A stretch of DNA of 64,000 nt from Adiantum capillus-veneris. Lineage: Eukaryota > Streptophyta > Polypodiopsida > Polypodiales > Pteridaceae. The notes under the pieces were generated by a model. That model saw only the letters and a list, made by a program, of their open reading frames with translations, searched no databases and was not told the origin of the DNA. How positions within the stretch are numbered: position 1 is the first letter of the stretch; every line of letters begins with the position of its first letter. The position numbers and the translations under genes are program-made. Positions 53,852-64,000 of this stretch are shown piece after piece. Location: assembly GCA_014529385.2 (NCBI GenBank), contig CM043969.1, positions 71,634,676 through 71,698,675 of the forward strand, read 5' to 3'.

Positions 53852-54217
53852 ATGGCTACTTCACCAGAGGCATGCACTTCTATTTTTGATGAAAGGTACC
53901 CTTTGTCTTTTCCTAAAGTGTTCTACGTATGCTACCCTATACTTTCTTGCGAATGGGATTTGATAGAGAGCCTTGCATGTGAGAGAAATTTTGAGGAGTT
54001 AGAATGGCTGATACGTCTATGGCTAACTAGTGATCCCTACCCAGTAGCGAATGTGTCTCCAATGGCACATGCTTATTCTTTTGCACAAGATGAGTATCCA
54101 CGCATCGCGAGGTTCTTGATTAGTATGCTTGCACAAGAGGATGATGAAGAGGAACTAATAGAGACCGAGGAAGACTATGGCCTCATGGACAACGATTTTA
54201 TTTATCTAGATGATTAG
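53852..54217 (+). CDS. A2 accessory ORF (small acidic protein)
   Basis: 121 codons from ATG 53852. It is followed after a TAG by 19 more in-frame codons that are conserved in A1 (DRGLALG...LYNILFP), so the ancestral protein was about 140 residues. It is rich in Asp and Glu near its end (EDDEEEL, DYGLMDNDFIYLDD) and has a conserved middle (CEWDLIESLACERNFEELEWLIRL). No signal peptide, membrane segment, zinc motif or known family. It lies between the internal and terminal PPT on the pol strand. Conservation with A1, which differs at many silent and non-silent sites, supports it as a real gene. Function unknown. Confidence 0.75.
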   Translation: MATSPEACTSIFDERYPLSFPKVFYVCYPILSCEWDLIESLACERNFEELEWLIRLWLTSDPYPVANVSPMAHAYSFAQDEYPRIARFLISMLAQEDDEEELIETEEDYGLMDNDFIYLDD

Positions 54218-54274
54218 GATAGAGGCCTAGCCTTAGGGTGGCCACCCGGTTTATATAATATCCTCTTTCCTTGA

Positions 54275-55475
54275 TTCTAAAAGGGGTGACAGATAGGTAG
54301 GTTAGGGGTCTAGATTGTGTTTTGAGTTTGTTTTTTAGGAGTTTTAATTTTTCACACTGACATGCCTCCTAGAGGTATAGTGCCTGTTTTTGGATGTGTT
54401 AGGTAGGACTTATATGGATCTCCATCCACATGGCTGAGGACATCTGCTTCAACGAAATGAGCCACTCCATACCTCCAGGTGTACTACTTTCCATGATTCA
54501 TGTTGGTGGATATGTGTAATTGCTAATAATGATTATTCATTCTTTGTTTGAGTGCAATAGTTATGATTGTTATCTGCCATTATAGATGTACAAATTTGTC
54601 TTTGCTTAAGTTGATTGAACTCCAGTTTAATCTTATGGATGAGCCTGGAGATTAGGAGACCGTGAATTTAGGTTAACTCATTTACTTGACCACTAGGCCT
54701 AGCTAATAAAATTATCCGAGTATTTGAGACCTTAGGAACAGAGAAAGGCTTGCTCACTCAAACAACAAAAAACACTAGTGTGAATACCAAGGAAATGGAA
54801 GCAAAAAAAAAAAAAAAACATAAGTGCCACAAATGAAAAATCTTACGCTGGAAGAGAAATCCTGGCTTGAATTGGTACTTCACTCACATATATTGTCTAT
54901 GGTACTAGAGCCCTAGAGGTTCCTAGTGTGGGCGCTTTTCCTTGAGAATCAAAAAACCCTGGACATACAAAATAAGCACACACGTCACATGATTGTGACC
55001 CAAAGTAAAAAAGTATTAAAAAAATTAAAATTAAAATTAAAAGACTTCCATTGAGCTTACAGTTAACATTTCAAGCTTTTGTTTGCAGTTGTGAGAGCGA
55101 GTTGGCTAATCAAAGCTGAAAAGCATAATTAGGGAATCTTGCATTTAGATAATCTTCTTAGCTTAGCTAGTACTAGAGTAGTTGTTTTAACCTTAGTCAT
55201 AGCTAACTAATTGATAGACTCACCCATAAGCTCAAAACTCTTGATTAATTAATTTACTCAAAGTGCAATTTATTTGTCCTTAATGGCAGTCTAACATGTC
55301 ATAAATCTTGCATTTACTCATTTCCACATGTACTTTACATTCCCCTCATGATTTATGGCAATATAATTCCGCTTGCTAAAACAGTGACTTTGCCTTGCAG
55401 ATTCAAATCTAGATGCTCTACAACATGGACATACCAAGCTTCAACTCAATAGCTTCCGAGGACGGAATCTACATC
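54275..55475 (+). other. A2 3' non-coding region
   Basis: No ORF of note. A conserved block at 54825-54985 matches A1 23655-23820. An A-run lies at 54807-54823. Confidence 0.6.
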
Positions 55476-55489
55476 AGGAAGGGGGGCAA
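55476..55489 (+). other. A2 terminal polypurine tract
   Basis: AGGAAGGGGGGCAA directly before the 3' LTR. Confidence 0.88.
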
Positions 55490-55802
55490 TGTTAACCCTC
55501 GTGTCTCACGGACACCCTATCGCCTACGACGGACACTGTAACCGTATTATTTATTTAAGTAGAGTCAGGCACCGGGCTTGTCGGTCCAATAGGGAAAGGT
55601 GGAGTGATCGCCGATGAGAGGCGCACTCTAACACGAACATGCTAGGGTTAGTTGGCTAAGCATGGGCGCCCAAGTGTGAATGGGGTGAGCTCACATAAAA
55701 GCCAATTAAACCTAAAATTGAGTCATTCTCTCATTGTGCAATAGAAGCTGCTCTTGCTCCATCTCCACCTTCTCCTTCACCATCTCCTTGTGTGTGTGCG
55801 TA

Positions 55803-55840
<38 letters not shown>

Positions 55841-56089
55841 TGAGAGTGTGTGTGCGATCGAGCGTTGCGGCGGCACGACGGCGGCGAGGCGGTTGAGCGC
55901 GGCGTAGCGGTGTCTCCCTCTTCTTCGCGGCGAGGAATCCTCTACGGCAGGAGCATAAGGCGGTGAGTGACACACCATTGCCCTCTTTGAGCTTACTAGT
56001 TAAACTAGTTGTGTGCTTGGAGCCGTCTGCGGCTCGTACACGGTGTATCGGTAAGCCCCTTGCTTCGACAGTGCGGCAAGGAGCGCACA
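55490..56089 (+). repeat. A2 3' LTR
   Basis: Partner of 43173-43760, with about 6 substitutions and a longer GT tract (near 55790-55840). Confidence 0.96.
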
Positions 56090-56094
56090 ACATC

Positions 56095-58017
56095 ATTTAA
56101 TTAACGACTTGCAAAGCTAATGGGGCAATCCAATTTATGTTCTCTTGGTTGAGCTAGAACACACCCAATAGCAAAGTTCGATGCATCAATATGCACATGT
56201 GAAATTACATTCCAATCGGGCACTCATAGAATGGAAGCATTTGTTAAGGCCTTTTTTAATAACTCATAAGCATGTTCACACTCCGTAGTCCAGTGGAACT
56301 CAATAAGAATCTTGTACTATGGGCGAGCTATCTTGACAAAGTTTAAAATAAACGTCGGTAATAACCAACATTGCCCATGAACCTTTGAACTCCTTTATAG
56401 TTTGTAGGTGGTGGCAAATTGGAAATGGCCTTAATTTTTCTCTCATCTGTGGAAATCCCATTTTTGGACACTATATGCCCTAAAATAACTCCATGTTTAA
56501 CCCAAAATTGGCATTTGAAAGGATTTAATGAGATGTGATACAATATGCACTTTTCAAACACTTTTTGTAAACATGATAGATGTTCTTTCCAAGAAGAATA
56601 AACACAAAGGTCATCTAAGAAAGCTTCGCAAAACTCCCTCAAATATTCCCTAAAAGCAGTGTTTATCAATCATTGGAAGGTAGCAGGGGCATTGGTTAAG
56701 CCAAAAGCCATAACACAAAATGCGAACACTCCAAATTTGATTATAAAAGAAATTTTAGCTTGGTCCTCTAGCGTAATTGTGATTTGATTGTATCTAGAGT
56801 ACCCATCTAAAAAGCTATAAGCTTCCTTCCCTGCAACTCTTTCAAGCACATGTTCCAAATATGGCAAGGGATAACGGTCTCTCCTAGTGGCGGCATTGAC
56901 CTTCTTGAGATCCACACACTCTCTGAGTGTCTTATTCTTTTTTGACACAATAACTATTGGAGACACCTGTTCTGAGTGCTCAATAGGGTATATGAATCCG
57001 CATTTGACAAGCTTTTCAATCTCTTCTTGAACAATTTTTACATACTTAGGATTCACTGGGTAGGGTCGTTGCTGAACTGGTTTAGCCATGCTATTCATGG
57101 GGATTTTGTGTTGCACCATGGAAGGTGGAACACCTTTCATATCATGATATGTCCAAGCAAATATATCCTTGAATTACTTGAGAAGCTCCTTGAGTACATA
57201 TTCCTGAGTCTCTATCAGATCTTGGGCAATGAAAACAAGTTTGGACTCCTCACCTTGGTCTACTAACTCTATTTCCTTAGCTATCATTGGACCATCATAG
57301 ACTCCATTAGTTCCATCGATAGGTGTTCTCTAGGCCTTTGTATACACAAACTTACGCTCCTCCATGGTGTAGGACTTGAAATGCTCAGGTGCAGGATGTA
57401 AGTCTGTGTGGTCTTGTTGTTCTATGTATGGACAGTGATTTCTCTTCCGCTTCCTTTTGTCGTTGAGCTAACTCTCGATTTTGTTGTCTCCTTACAGTAC
57501 GGCTCAACTTTGGCTTCTCTGTAGCCTCTAAATGCGCAATGTCAATGGGTTTTGGACTACACCACATGACGCTTTGAAGGTATTCACCCCAATTATCTAC
57601 CAACTTACAATGAGCATCACATACCCCTATATAATTAAGCCATTCTACGGTAGGTTTCTTTTTATTTATCTTAGCACGTACATTGGCTCGATATCCTTGC
57701 CTCTTATATCTCTTACTCCTCTTATCTAATTTTTTATTATGGCCGATCTCCAGTGAAGAGTCACTAGATGAATTGCTATTTGTGTCTTCTCCTCTCCTGG
57801 ATAGATTGTCATCTAGGGTACCACTGGGCCTTGAATGGTTTGTCCCCACATTTGCACCAAGATTTAACTCAGATTCTTCTTCCTCAGAGCCATTTTCAAT
57901 TGATGATTCTGACTCCGAATTGTGTGGGCTATATTCTTTTGAGACGTTATTGGTTCCATTGTCAGTCAAGCGTTCATCTTGTAGGTCATCAAAAGCTATA
58001 TGCATTGCTCGTATCAT
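56095..58017 (-). pseudogene. A3 pol 5' part: acidic region, RT, start of RNase H
   Basis: Matches A2 pol residues 20-640 on the - strand. Acidic N-part 58017-57385, RT 57140-56343 (FLDGYSRYNQI, FLDDLCVYSSW near 56615), then the RT end and start of RNase H to 56095, where A2 is inserted. Stops occur, for example just before 56669 and between 57385 and 57140. Confidence 0.9.
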
Positions 58018-58209
58018 ATTTAAAGGTACGAGTGGTCACATTTCATCCCTCTCAGGTGTTACCTAGGTCGTCCCCCTATTTCCCCAAGTGTCTATGGTTG
58101 CTGCTAGCTGGACCCAATCCACATTGTCAGACTCAATCATCCTAGGTAGAACATCCATATAAGAAGAATCTTCCCCAGCATCATTGTCCATTTTACACAT
58201 GTAACAATA

Positions 58210-59382
58210 CTACAATGGGGCCAAGTGAATCGTGGTGTCAGATCTATGATCAATTATAAATATGTTTCCTAGAGGATGTGCTCGACCAGTTACAAGATCA
58301 ACTCGAATGACAGAGTCTTGGAACTGCAAGTAGACATGGTTTTTAGAACAGTCATGTACCATTTTTGCTTCCCTCATGAAAGGACGTCCTAAGATCATCT
58401 CAGATTACATAGTGTGCTTGGAAAATCCATAACAATGAAGGTATGCCTTATTTTGTGTCCAAAGACCTTGATCTTGAGATCTTCTAGCATTCCAATAGGT
58501 TTAACAATAGTCCCATTGGCCATCTTTACCACTATGTTTGTAGTCCCAAGGTGAGGTCTTCCCATATTTTTCTAGCAATTTTTAGTTACAATGCTAACCT
58601 CAGCACCACCACCAAGGATTCCCTCAGATAATCCCTTGGAAGTGATTGGTATGGTTACATTGGATTCATTGCCTTCAAAGTATTGTCCCAACTTGTTAAC
58701 AAGTATTTCAACAACAAAGTTCTCATCTAGGTTGGGTTGTGAATCTAAGTGTTCTCCTTCTATTGGCACCTCCTTAGCTCCATCCATCTGTGCAAATTGT
58801 GGTAGCCTGACTTTGTTCTCCATTGAGGAAAGCTCAAAGAGCTAAGAATAGCTCGGGGTCTTCATATAGTTTGGACATGATGGCGGTTCTAACTTCTGAA
58901 TCGATGAAATCCATCAATTTGGCAATATTTAACGGCATTTTTTGGGCTTCAATCCCTTGACATGGGGAAGATGGGATTTCCATTTCTTCAATGGGGTCAG
59001 GCAATCCCTCTGTAAACATTCTCTCCAACAAGAAGTGAGTACGTCCACTCTCCCATGAATTAAAGTCACTTTCTTCTTGGATGACACTAGGTATGGCTAA
59101 TGGTCTATGGTCTTTGTGAGGTTGCTTTTGTGTAGGAAACACTATGTCTATAATTTGGATCTGTCTAGGTGCTAGCTCTAGATCCCTTTGGGTCTCTTCT
59201 ACCAAACCCTTTAATTGCTTGAGTCGCTCGAAGTCCTCTGTAGGGTTTGGGTAAGTTTCTATCTTTTTCTTGGGTCTTGGCCATTGTAGCTCATAACAAT
59301 CTTTCTTTTTTGTTTCTTTCCTAGTAGTCGTTTTAGTCTCCATGGTCTCACCTGAATCAGAATCATCTTCAACGTCGTTCAT
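58210..59382 (-). pseudogene. A3 PR1 region
   Basis: Upstream part 59382-58834 and PR1 in two pieces (58823-58572 and 58398-58210, MILGRPFMREAKMVHD). The active-site Asp is lost: ILGGGAEVSIV. This copy keeps about 25 codons upstream (PLNIAKLMDFIDSEVR) that A2 lacks. Confidence 0.85.
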
Positions 59383-59394
59383 ACATAGGAGTCG

Positions 59395-62277
59395 TCACCA
59401 GTCCCTATGTTGGTCTTTGAACTGGGGTTTGACCTGCTTCGATCTCTTCCTTCGTGTTTTCTTCTTCTTCTGAGATTGGGCAATTGATGCTGTGTCTCTT
59501 TCTTCGAGATTCTGAATATAATTATGGTTTTGGAGCATCAATCGTGTGAGTACATTTACTGGTACCACATGCGTACTTTGTGTTGGCTCCTCAGTAACCT
59601 CAATTAAGTTCAATGGTGTGATTTTTGGCGCATTCGGATTATTAGGGCATTGGGCAATCAAATGATCTATGCCACATCGATTACATATGAGTATTGGCAT
59701 TGCAAATGTACTTGCTTGATTGGTTTGCATTAGTGTGGCATTCTTTTGTAGTCTAATAGGAGACTCGGCTACACAATATGGACCTCCACACTCATAGCAT
59801 TGAAGAGGTGATCTCTTGGCAGTGAAATTGCTATTTTGGCCTCTTGCTACAAGAGACAACTACTTGATAGATAGGTTTGACTGGTCCCTAATAGTCCTCC
59901 ATGTAGTATTGTGGACTATCTTCAAGTGCATCAATCCCAGAGGCAATATTAGGGTCTATATCTTCCTCACAGACTCCAATTTGATTCACAGAAGTGATTC
60001 TCGAATGTGGAGGTTGTTGTCCTAGCACTGGAGGTAGTAAGGGTGTTGTTTGAACAACATTTTGGGCCCTAGGGACAATGTGTTGTGACGGTTGTTCAAG
60101 AGGTGGGGCCGGCATCAATGCAAGCACTTGAGGTGTGTCCGTCCATGTTAAGGTTTGTCTATTGGCCATCACGCATTTAAATACTATGCAATCCTTGTCT
60201 TGATGACCATACCTCCCACATGCATTGCAATTCCCATTAAATTTTACTCTAAAAGTAGGGTATTCCCTGGTACTATGCGGACCATAGCAAACTGAGCACC
60301 ATTGTTGCTTCCTTCTTGGATACATATGGTTGTTTTGTGGAGTGCGATTGTCTCTAAGACTCTCTTAAATGGTCTTGGTGAGATCTGTTAAAGTCATCTC
60401 AGATATCTTTGGCTCTTTAGCAATAGGCTTTATGGTCATTGGCTCATGCCCTGATGCTTGCGAGCTAGTAGATTTAGGCTCAACAGACACTCTTTCTCCT
60501 TGAATCATTAAATTATCCTCCAATTGGATCGCATTGGTGGTGACTGCTTCCCAAGTGGTGATACCTCTAATCATTAGGCCATTGTAGATATCCTCATGTT
60601 GTAGTCCCCTAATGAAGCTATCAAGAAATTGGTTATTATTGGATTACAACAAGAATTCAAATGCTTCAAGCGACTAATAAAGCCTCTCACAGACTCCCCT
60701 TCCTCTCTTTGGGCTTTTTGGAGCTGAATTGCTACACCTCAAAGTACTCCCTCTCGTATGTACTCTTTCAAGAATAGTCTCCTAAGAGTAGGGAAAATCG
60801 TTTTTTCTTCCACCCTTAGGGTTTTATACCAATCCCCAACCTTTCCACTCAGGGTCAGGCTTAAAGCATTACTCTTATGCAGGTCATTGTGTTCTCCTAG
60901 GGAATCACATATTTGTTCAAATACTTTGATATGCTTCCTTACATCCCCGTCTCCACTAAATTTTTGCGTGAGCTTGGCTATTTGTACTGCCTTACTTCTA
61001 GGATCTCTCGTGTTACGCATATTTTCAACAATAGATCTACCTATAGCTTGAGAAAATGTTGCCAAGTCACCTAAGTGAGCAGGTATAGTGGAGACAGACG
61101 CTCTTGGGACTGCATGTGGAATGGGGGTTGACATTGGGTTTGGCGTATATGCAGCCCTTGGGTTCCAAGTTGGGTATGATGTTGTGCCATGTGGTGGCCC
61201 AAAGTTCATATGTGTGGCCCTAAGCATAGCAGATGTGGGATGTGAGATGCTAATGCTAGCTAGTATGGCCCCATTGAAATAAGAGCTCGGATGTTGTGGT
61301 TGTGGAGCATAAGCTGTTAAAACAATGGGAGCGGTAGGAGTTATACAAGAATCTCATGAGACCCGTTGAAGGCATGTGGATCCCTTTTTTTGCCTCTCCA
61401 ACTCAATAAACCTATGGACGACATCACTATCTCTTTGTTGTTTCTCCTCTATGCTAGTAGCACCCAATGTGGATTGTAGGACATCTAACCAACCCACGTG
61501 ATAGGTGTGACCTGTGTATAGGTCGATTAAAGTCTCCGTTTGTAGTTCATACTCCCAATTTTAAGTTAGAAATGCTCTATCTAGGATTTAAGTGCTAGGG
61601 GTGTCCTTTGAACTAGATACAATGTGGCTCTCTATGGGTTGACCCTTAGTGGTTGCTAATTCAGGAGCACTTAATTGCTCGGCTAGCAGGGATGTTGACA
61701 TAAGGACCTTCACTTTTAGCTCTCTCCGTTTCTCTGTCTTGCGTAGACTCTCGATTTCCTTTTCCCTAGCCGCAATGATAAATCGCTCAACCTCTTGCAC
61801 TTTGACAAGGCTTCTACCATCAGATAATATAACCTTGGAGTGAAATAACTCTTAAGAGTCAGGGGGTGCAGTGAATGGAGTATTCACATGCACACTCTCT
61901 AGGAGAATGGGGTCTATGTTGGTCATGAATGGTGAATTTACTTCCCCACCCCCTTCATTCACATCGTCGGCTCCATGTTCGAAGCGAGTGGCTCTACTCA
62001 AAGTCTCTTTCAGGCCGCTAAACACGCTCGGCCCGGACCGTGGGCTCATGGCATGCATATCTTGGCTTGAACTATCAAGATTAGGCATCGGGTAACCTTC
62101 CATGACGTCGTAGTCAGAGGAAGAGTCACTAGATGCAATATGTGGATCCTGAGTGGTACTACCTTGGGTTCCCGCTGAGGGCCTAGAGTATAACGTGGAG
62201 AAATAATAAGTGCCCGCGTAAACGGAAACACTCTCTATGCGATTGTCCTCTAGCACACGACCAGAGCATAAGGACAT
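59395..62277 (-). pseudogene. A3 gag
   Basis: Starts MSLCSGRVLEDN at 62277. The N-part ends at 61852, with the capsid core at 61227-60365 and zinc knuckles at 60325-59395 (CSVCYGPHS, CNACGRYGHQDKDC, CYECGGPY, CNRCGIDHLIAQC). At least five breaks. Confidence 0.88.
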
Positions 62278-63221
62278 GTGACCTCACACTCTAGAAGTGT
62301 TGGTGAGTGCCCATGAAGGTCGCTCACCTAGTTTTTAAGGTGTTTACAACCCAAATTTTTTCTCAATTTTTTTTGTTTTTATGGTCCTTTTTTTCTAATC
62401 AAGCCACGAAATATGGCGTGTGATAGCTCAAAATAAGCGTCTTGGTTAGAGGGACGTGCCGTGATTTACAAATCCCGATTCGGTTACTTAAAGCCCTCGA
62501 AATTCTTAAAACAGTCTTTTTCAAATCGAAAAGAAGGGTAGAATTAGTAAGTCCAAAGGGTAAGTGCGAAGGGAAGGGTTAAGGACTTGAGGAACTTCTC
62601 TCACATGTCCTCCCCTCACTTGAGGTGCTAGTCTTTACGGGCTCGGGCTCGAGGAATGATCCTGGTCCTGATCCTTCTTTTAAAATAAGATTTTTAAAAT
62701 TTTATTTTTGAATTTCCTTTTTGATCTCAAATTTTTGAGCGTTTATATATATATAACTTTTTGAAAAAACATTTTCTGTGGATAATGCTGCGCGTGGACG
62801 CCGAGCTCACGTGCTCACACAACTGCCCCTGACAGCTTTGTCTAACCTGTCTATAGCTCACAGAAAAAATGAAAACTAATTATCTCTGATCACAAATTGC
62901 CTAACACAGTAAACTACACACTGATAGACAATCAACCTTCACAGTCTATTGCTCACTGTCCATTGCACATTACAAACCTACACTAACTAATAGATTTTCT
63001 AACACCTGCACATTGCAACACTTAGCAAATCTAACAAAACATGTACATCACAACACTTAATAGAGCTAACAAAAACCTACTAAAACCTGCACATTGCAGC
63101 CACTTAAAAGATCTAACATAACTCAACAAAAAACCAGAAATGGCAGAAGTGAATGCCTTTCTGAGGTACTATTGAGTGCTCCTCAAGCTTAGTGCATGGC
63201 AGTCCCAAACAATGCCAAAAA
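62278..63221 (-). other. A3 leader with decayed primer site
   Basis: Non-coding. The PBS position (63200-63217) now reads TGGCATTGTTTGGGA on the - strand, with several C to T and G to A changes from the A2 PBS. The lower part (62280-62760) resembles the A2 leader around CTAGGAGGGACGCG. Confidence 0.75.
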
Positions 63222-63451
63222 TGTGCGCTTTGCCGCACGTGTCGAAGGCTGAGAACTTGCCAAAACACAGTGTGCGAGCCATGAATGGCTGCAAGCACAC
63301 AACTAAACAGTCCTAGCAAGCTCAAAGGGGCAATGGTGTGTCACTCACCTCTCAATGCTTCCATCGTGAAGGATCCTGTGCTGCAAAGAAGAAGGAGCCG
63401 CCGTCGCCACCATGCTCAACCGCCTCGTCGCCGCAATGCTCGATCACAGAA

Positions 63452-63514
<63 letters not shown>

Positions 63515-63835
63515 CGCGTGCACACACACACACACACACACACGCGCGCGCGTGAGCACACAAAAGAGAAGGAGATAGAGGTAGAGCAAGAGCACTTCTT
63601 AGAATACACCTTAAAGAATGAGGATTTTATGTCAAAAAATAGACCTTTTATAAGAGTCCGAACCATTCACACATGGGCGCCCACAGTAGCCGATCGTTGC
63701 AAAAATACTGTAAAAATAAGATAAGTAGTGCACCTCTCATCGGCGATCACATACACACCTATAGGACCGACAAGCTCGGTCCATGACTCGAATAAATGAT
63801 AAGGTATCCGTCGAAGGTGTCCGTGAGGGTTAACA
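63222..63835 (-). repeat. A3 5' LTR
   Basis: On the + strand it runs TGTGCGCTTTGCCGCAC to GAGGGTTAACA. TATAAAAG (- strand) at 63645-63652. A (CT)n(CA)n tract lies at 63453-63542. Confidence 0.92.
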
Positions 63836-63927
63836 ATCAACTACTATACCACTAGGACAAGTCGTATGTGTATGCACACATAAGCTCCATGCAAACTGCT
63901 ATCCATCTAATCATGTGTGTGTGTGTG

Positions 63928-63974
<47 letters not shown>

Positions 63975-64000
63975 AGCACAAAGGAAGCATTAAAGTTTTG
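63836..64000. repeat. Flank of A3 with (GT)n(GA)n tract
   Basis: (GT)n at about 63915-63928, (GA)n 63931-63964 and a G-run 63965-63973. Nothing else recognised. Confidence 0.7.

Larger units (their letters stand above)
43173..56089 (+). mobile_element. Family A copy A2: structurally complete Ty3/gypsy element (12.9 kb)
   Basis: 5' LTR 43173-43760, PBS 43765-43781, gag 44410-47655, PR1 region 47656-48718, pol (RT-RH-INT-PR2-tail) 48721-53526, internal PPT 53579, TATA 53671, accessory ORF 53852-54217, PPT 55476-55489, 3' LTR 55490-56089, TSD GCATC/ACATC. The LTRs differ at about 6 positions by eye outside the microsatellite, so this is the youngest element in the window. It has no chromodomain, a tRNA-Asp PBS and a FLDGYSGYNQI RT, pointing to the Athila/Tat side of the plant Ty3 tree. 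Single-base frame breaks separate gag, PR1 and pol. Confidence 0.96.
41609..63835 (-). mobile_element. Family A copy A3 (3' end missing, split by A2)
   Basis: Reading on the - strand from 63835: 5' LTR (63835-63222), decayed PBS, leader, gag, PR1, RT, first part of RNase H (to 56090), then after A2 the rest of RNase H, linker, zinc finger and integrase (43172-41609). It ends abruptly in the integrase C-terminus, so PR2, the tail, the accessory ORF and the 3' LTR are lost. Without A2 about 9.3 kb remain. All frames are broken. Confidence 0.93.

Overview
This is nuclear DNA from a plant with a large, repeat-rich genome, almost certainly a flowering plant. Every sizeable gene belongs to a transposable element: Ty3/gypsy LTR retrotransposons without chromodomains, an L1-type LINE, a CACTA (En/Spm) DNA transposon and SINE-like units. 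The rest is microsatellite and AT-rich filler. I found no cellular gene, rRNA, functional tRNA gene or CRISPR array. The species cannot be named from the sequence.

Layout. (1) 1-24944: copy A1 of Ty3 family A (+ strand, 5' end outside the window), split by B1, an 18.2-kb element of a second Ty3 family (3322-21539, - strand). B1 has two LTRs, a tRNA-Asp primer site, a polypurine tract (PPT) and a 5-bp target-site duplication (TSD, AAAAC). (2) 25034-38808: a LINE with a 17-bp TSD, split by a CACTA element (28920-36153, 3-bp TSD CCT). The CACTA carries a tandem array of SINE-like units. (3) 38809-41608: duplicated filler, (GA)n/(GT)n tracts and a 36-base G run. (4) 41609-63835: copy A3 of family A (- strand, 3' end missing), split inside its RNase H domain by copy A2 (43173-56089, + strand). 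A2 is structurally complete, with LTRs differing at about 6 sites by eye. The order of insertion is therefore readable: A1 before B1, LINE before CACTA, A3 before A2.

The most interesting biology is an unusual element architecture shared by families A and B: LTR, tRNA-Asp PBS, gag with short zinc knuckles, PR1, RT-RNase H-integrase, a second retropepsin domain (PR2) after integrase, a tail with repeated W-[VIM]-P-K motifs, an internal PPT, a TATA-containing stretch, an accessory ORF, the terminal PPT and the 3' LTR. The accessory ORF differs by family: a small acidic protein (about 140 aa) in A, and a protein of nearly 1,000 codons with long coiled coils in B. Family B also has a tandemly duplicated linker plus H2C2 zinc module before integrase, and eight copies of a near-perfect 24-bp palindrome. 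These lie in the 5' leader and after pol, where the spacing is 284-286 bp, and half-sites occur in both LTRs.

Most copies are decayed by frameshifts and stops, several of them CGA to TGA changes. The best preserved reading frames are the A2 gag (44410-47655), the A2 RT-RH-INT-PR2 frame (48721-53526) and the A2 accessory ORF (53852-54217). Copy and family names (A1, A2, A3, B1) are mine. Divergence figures are counts by eye.
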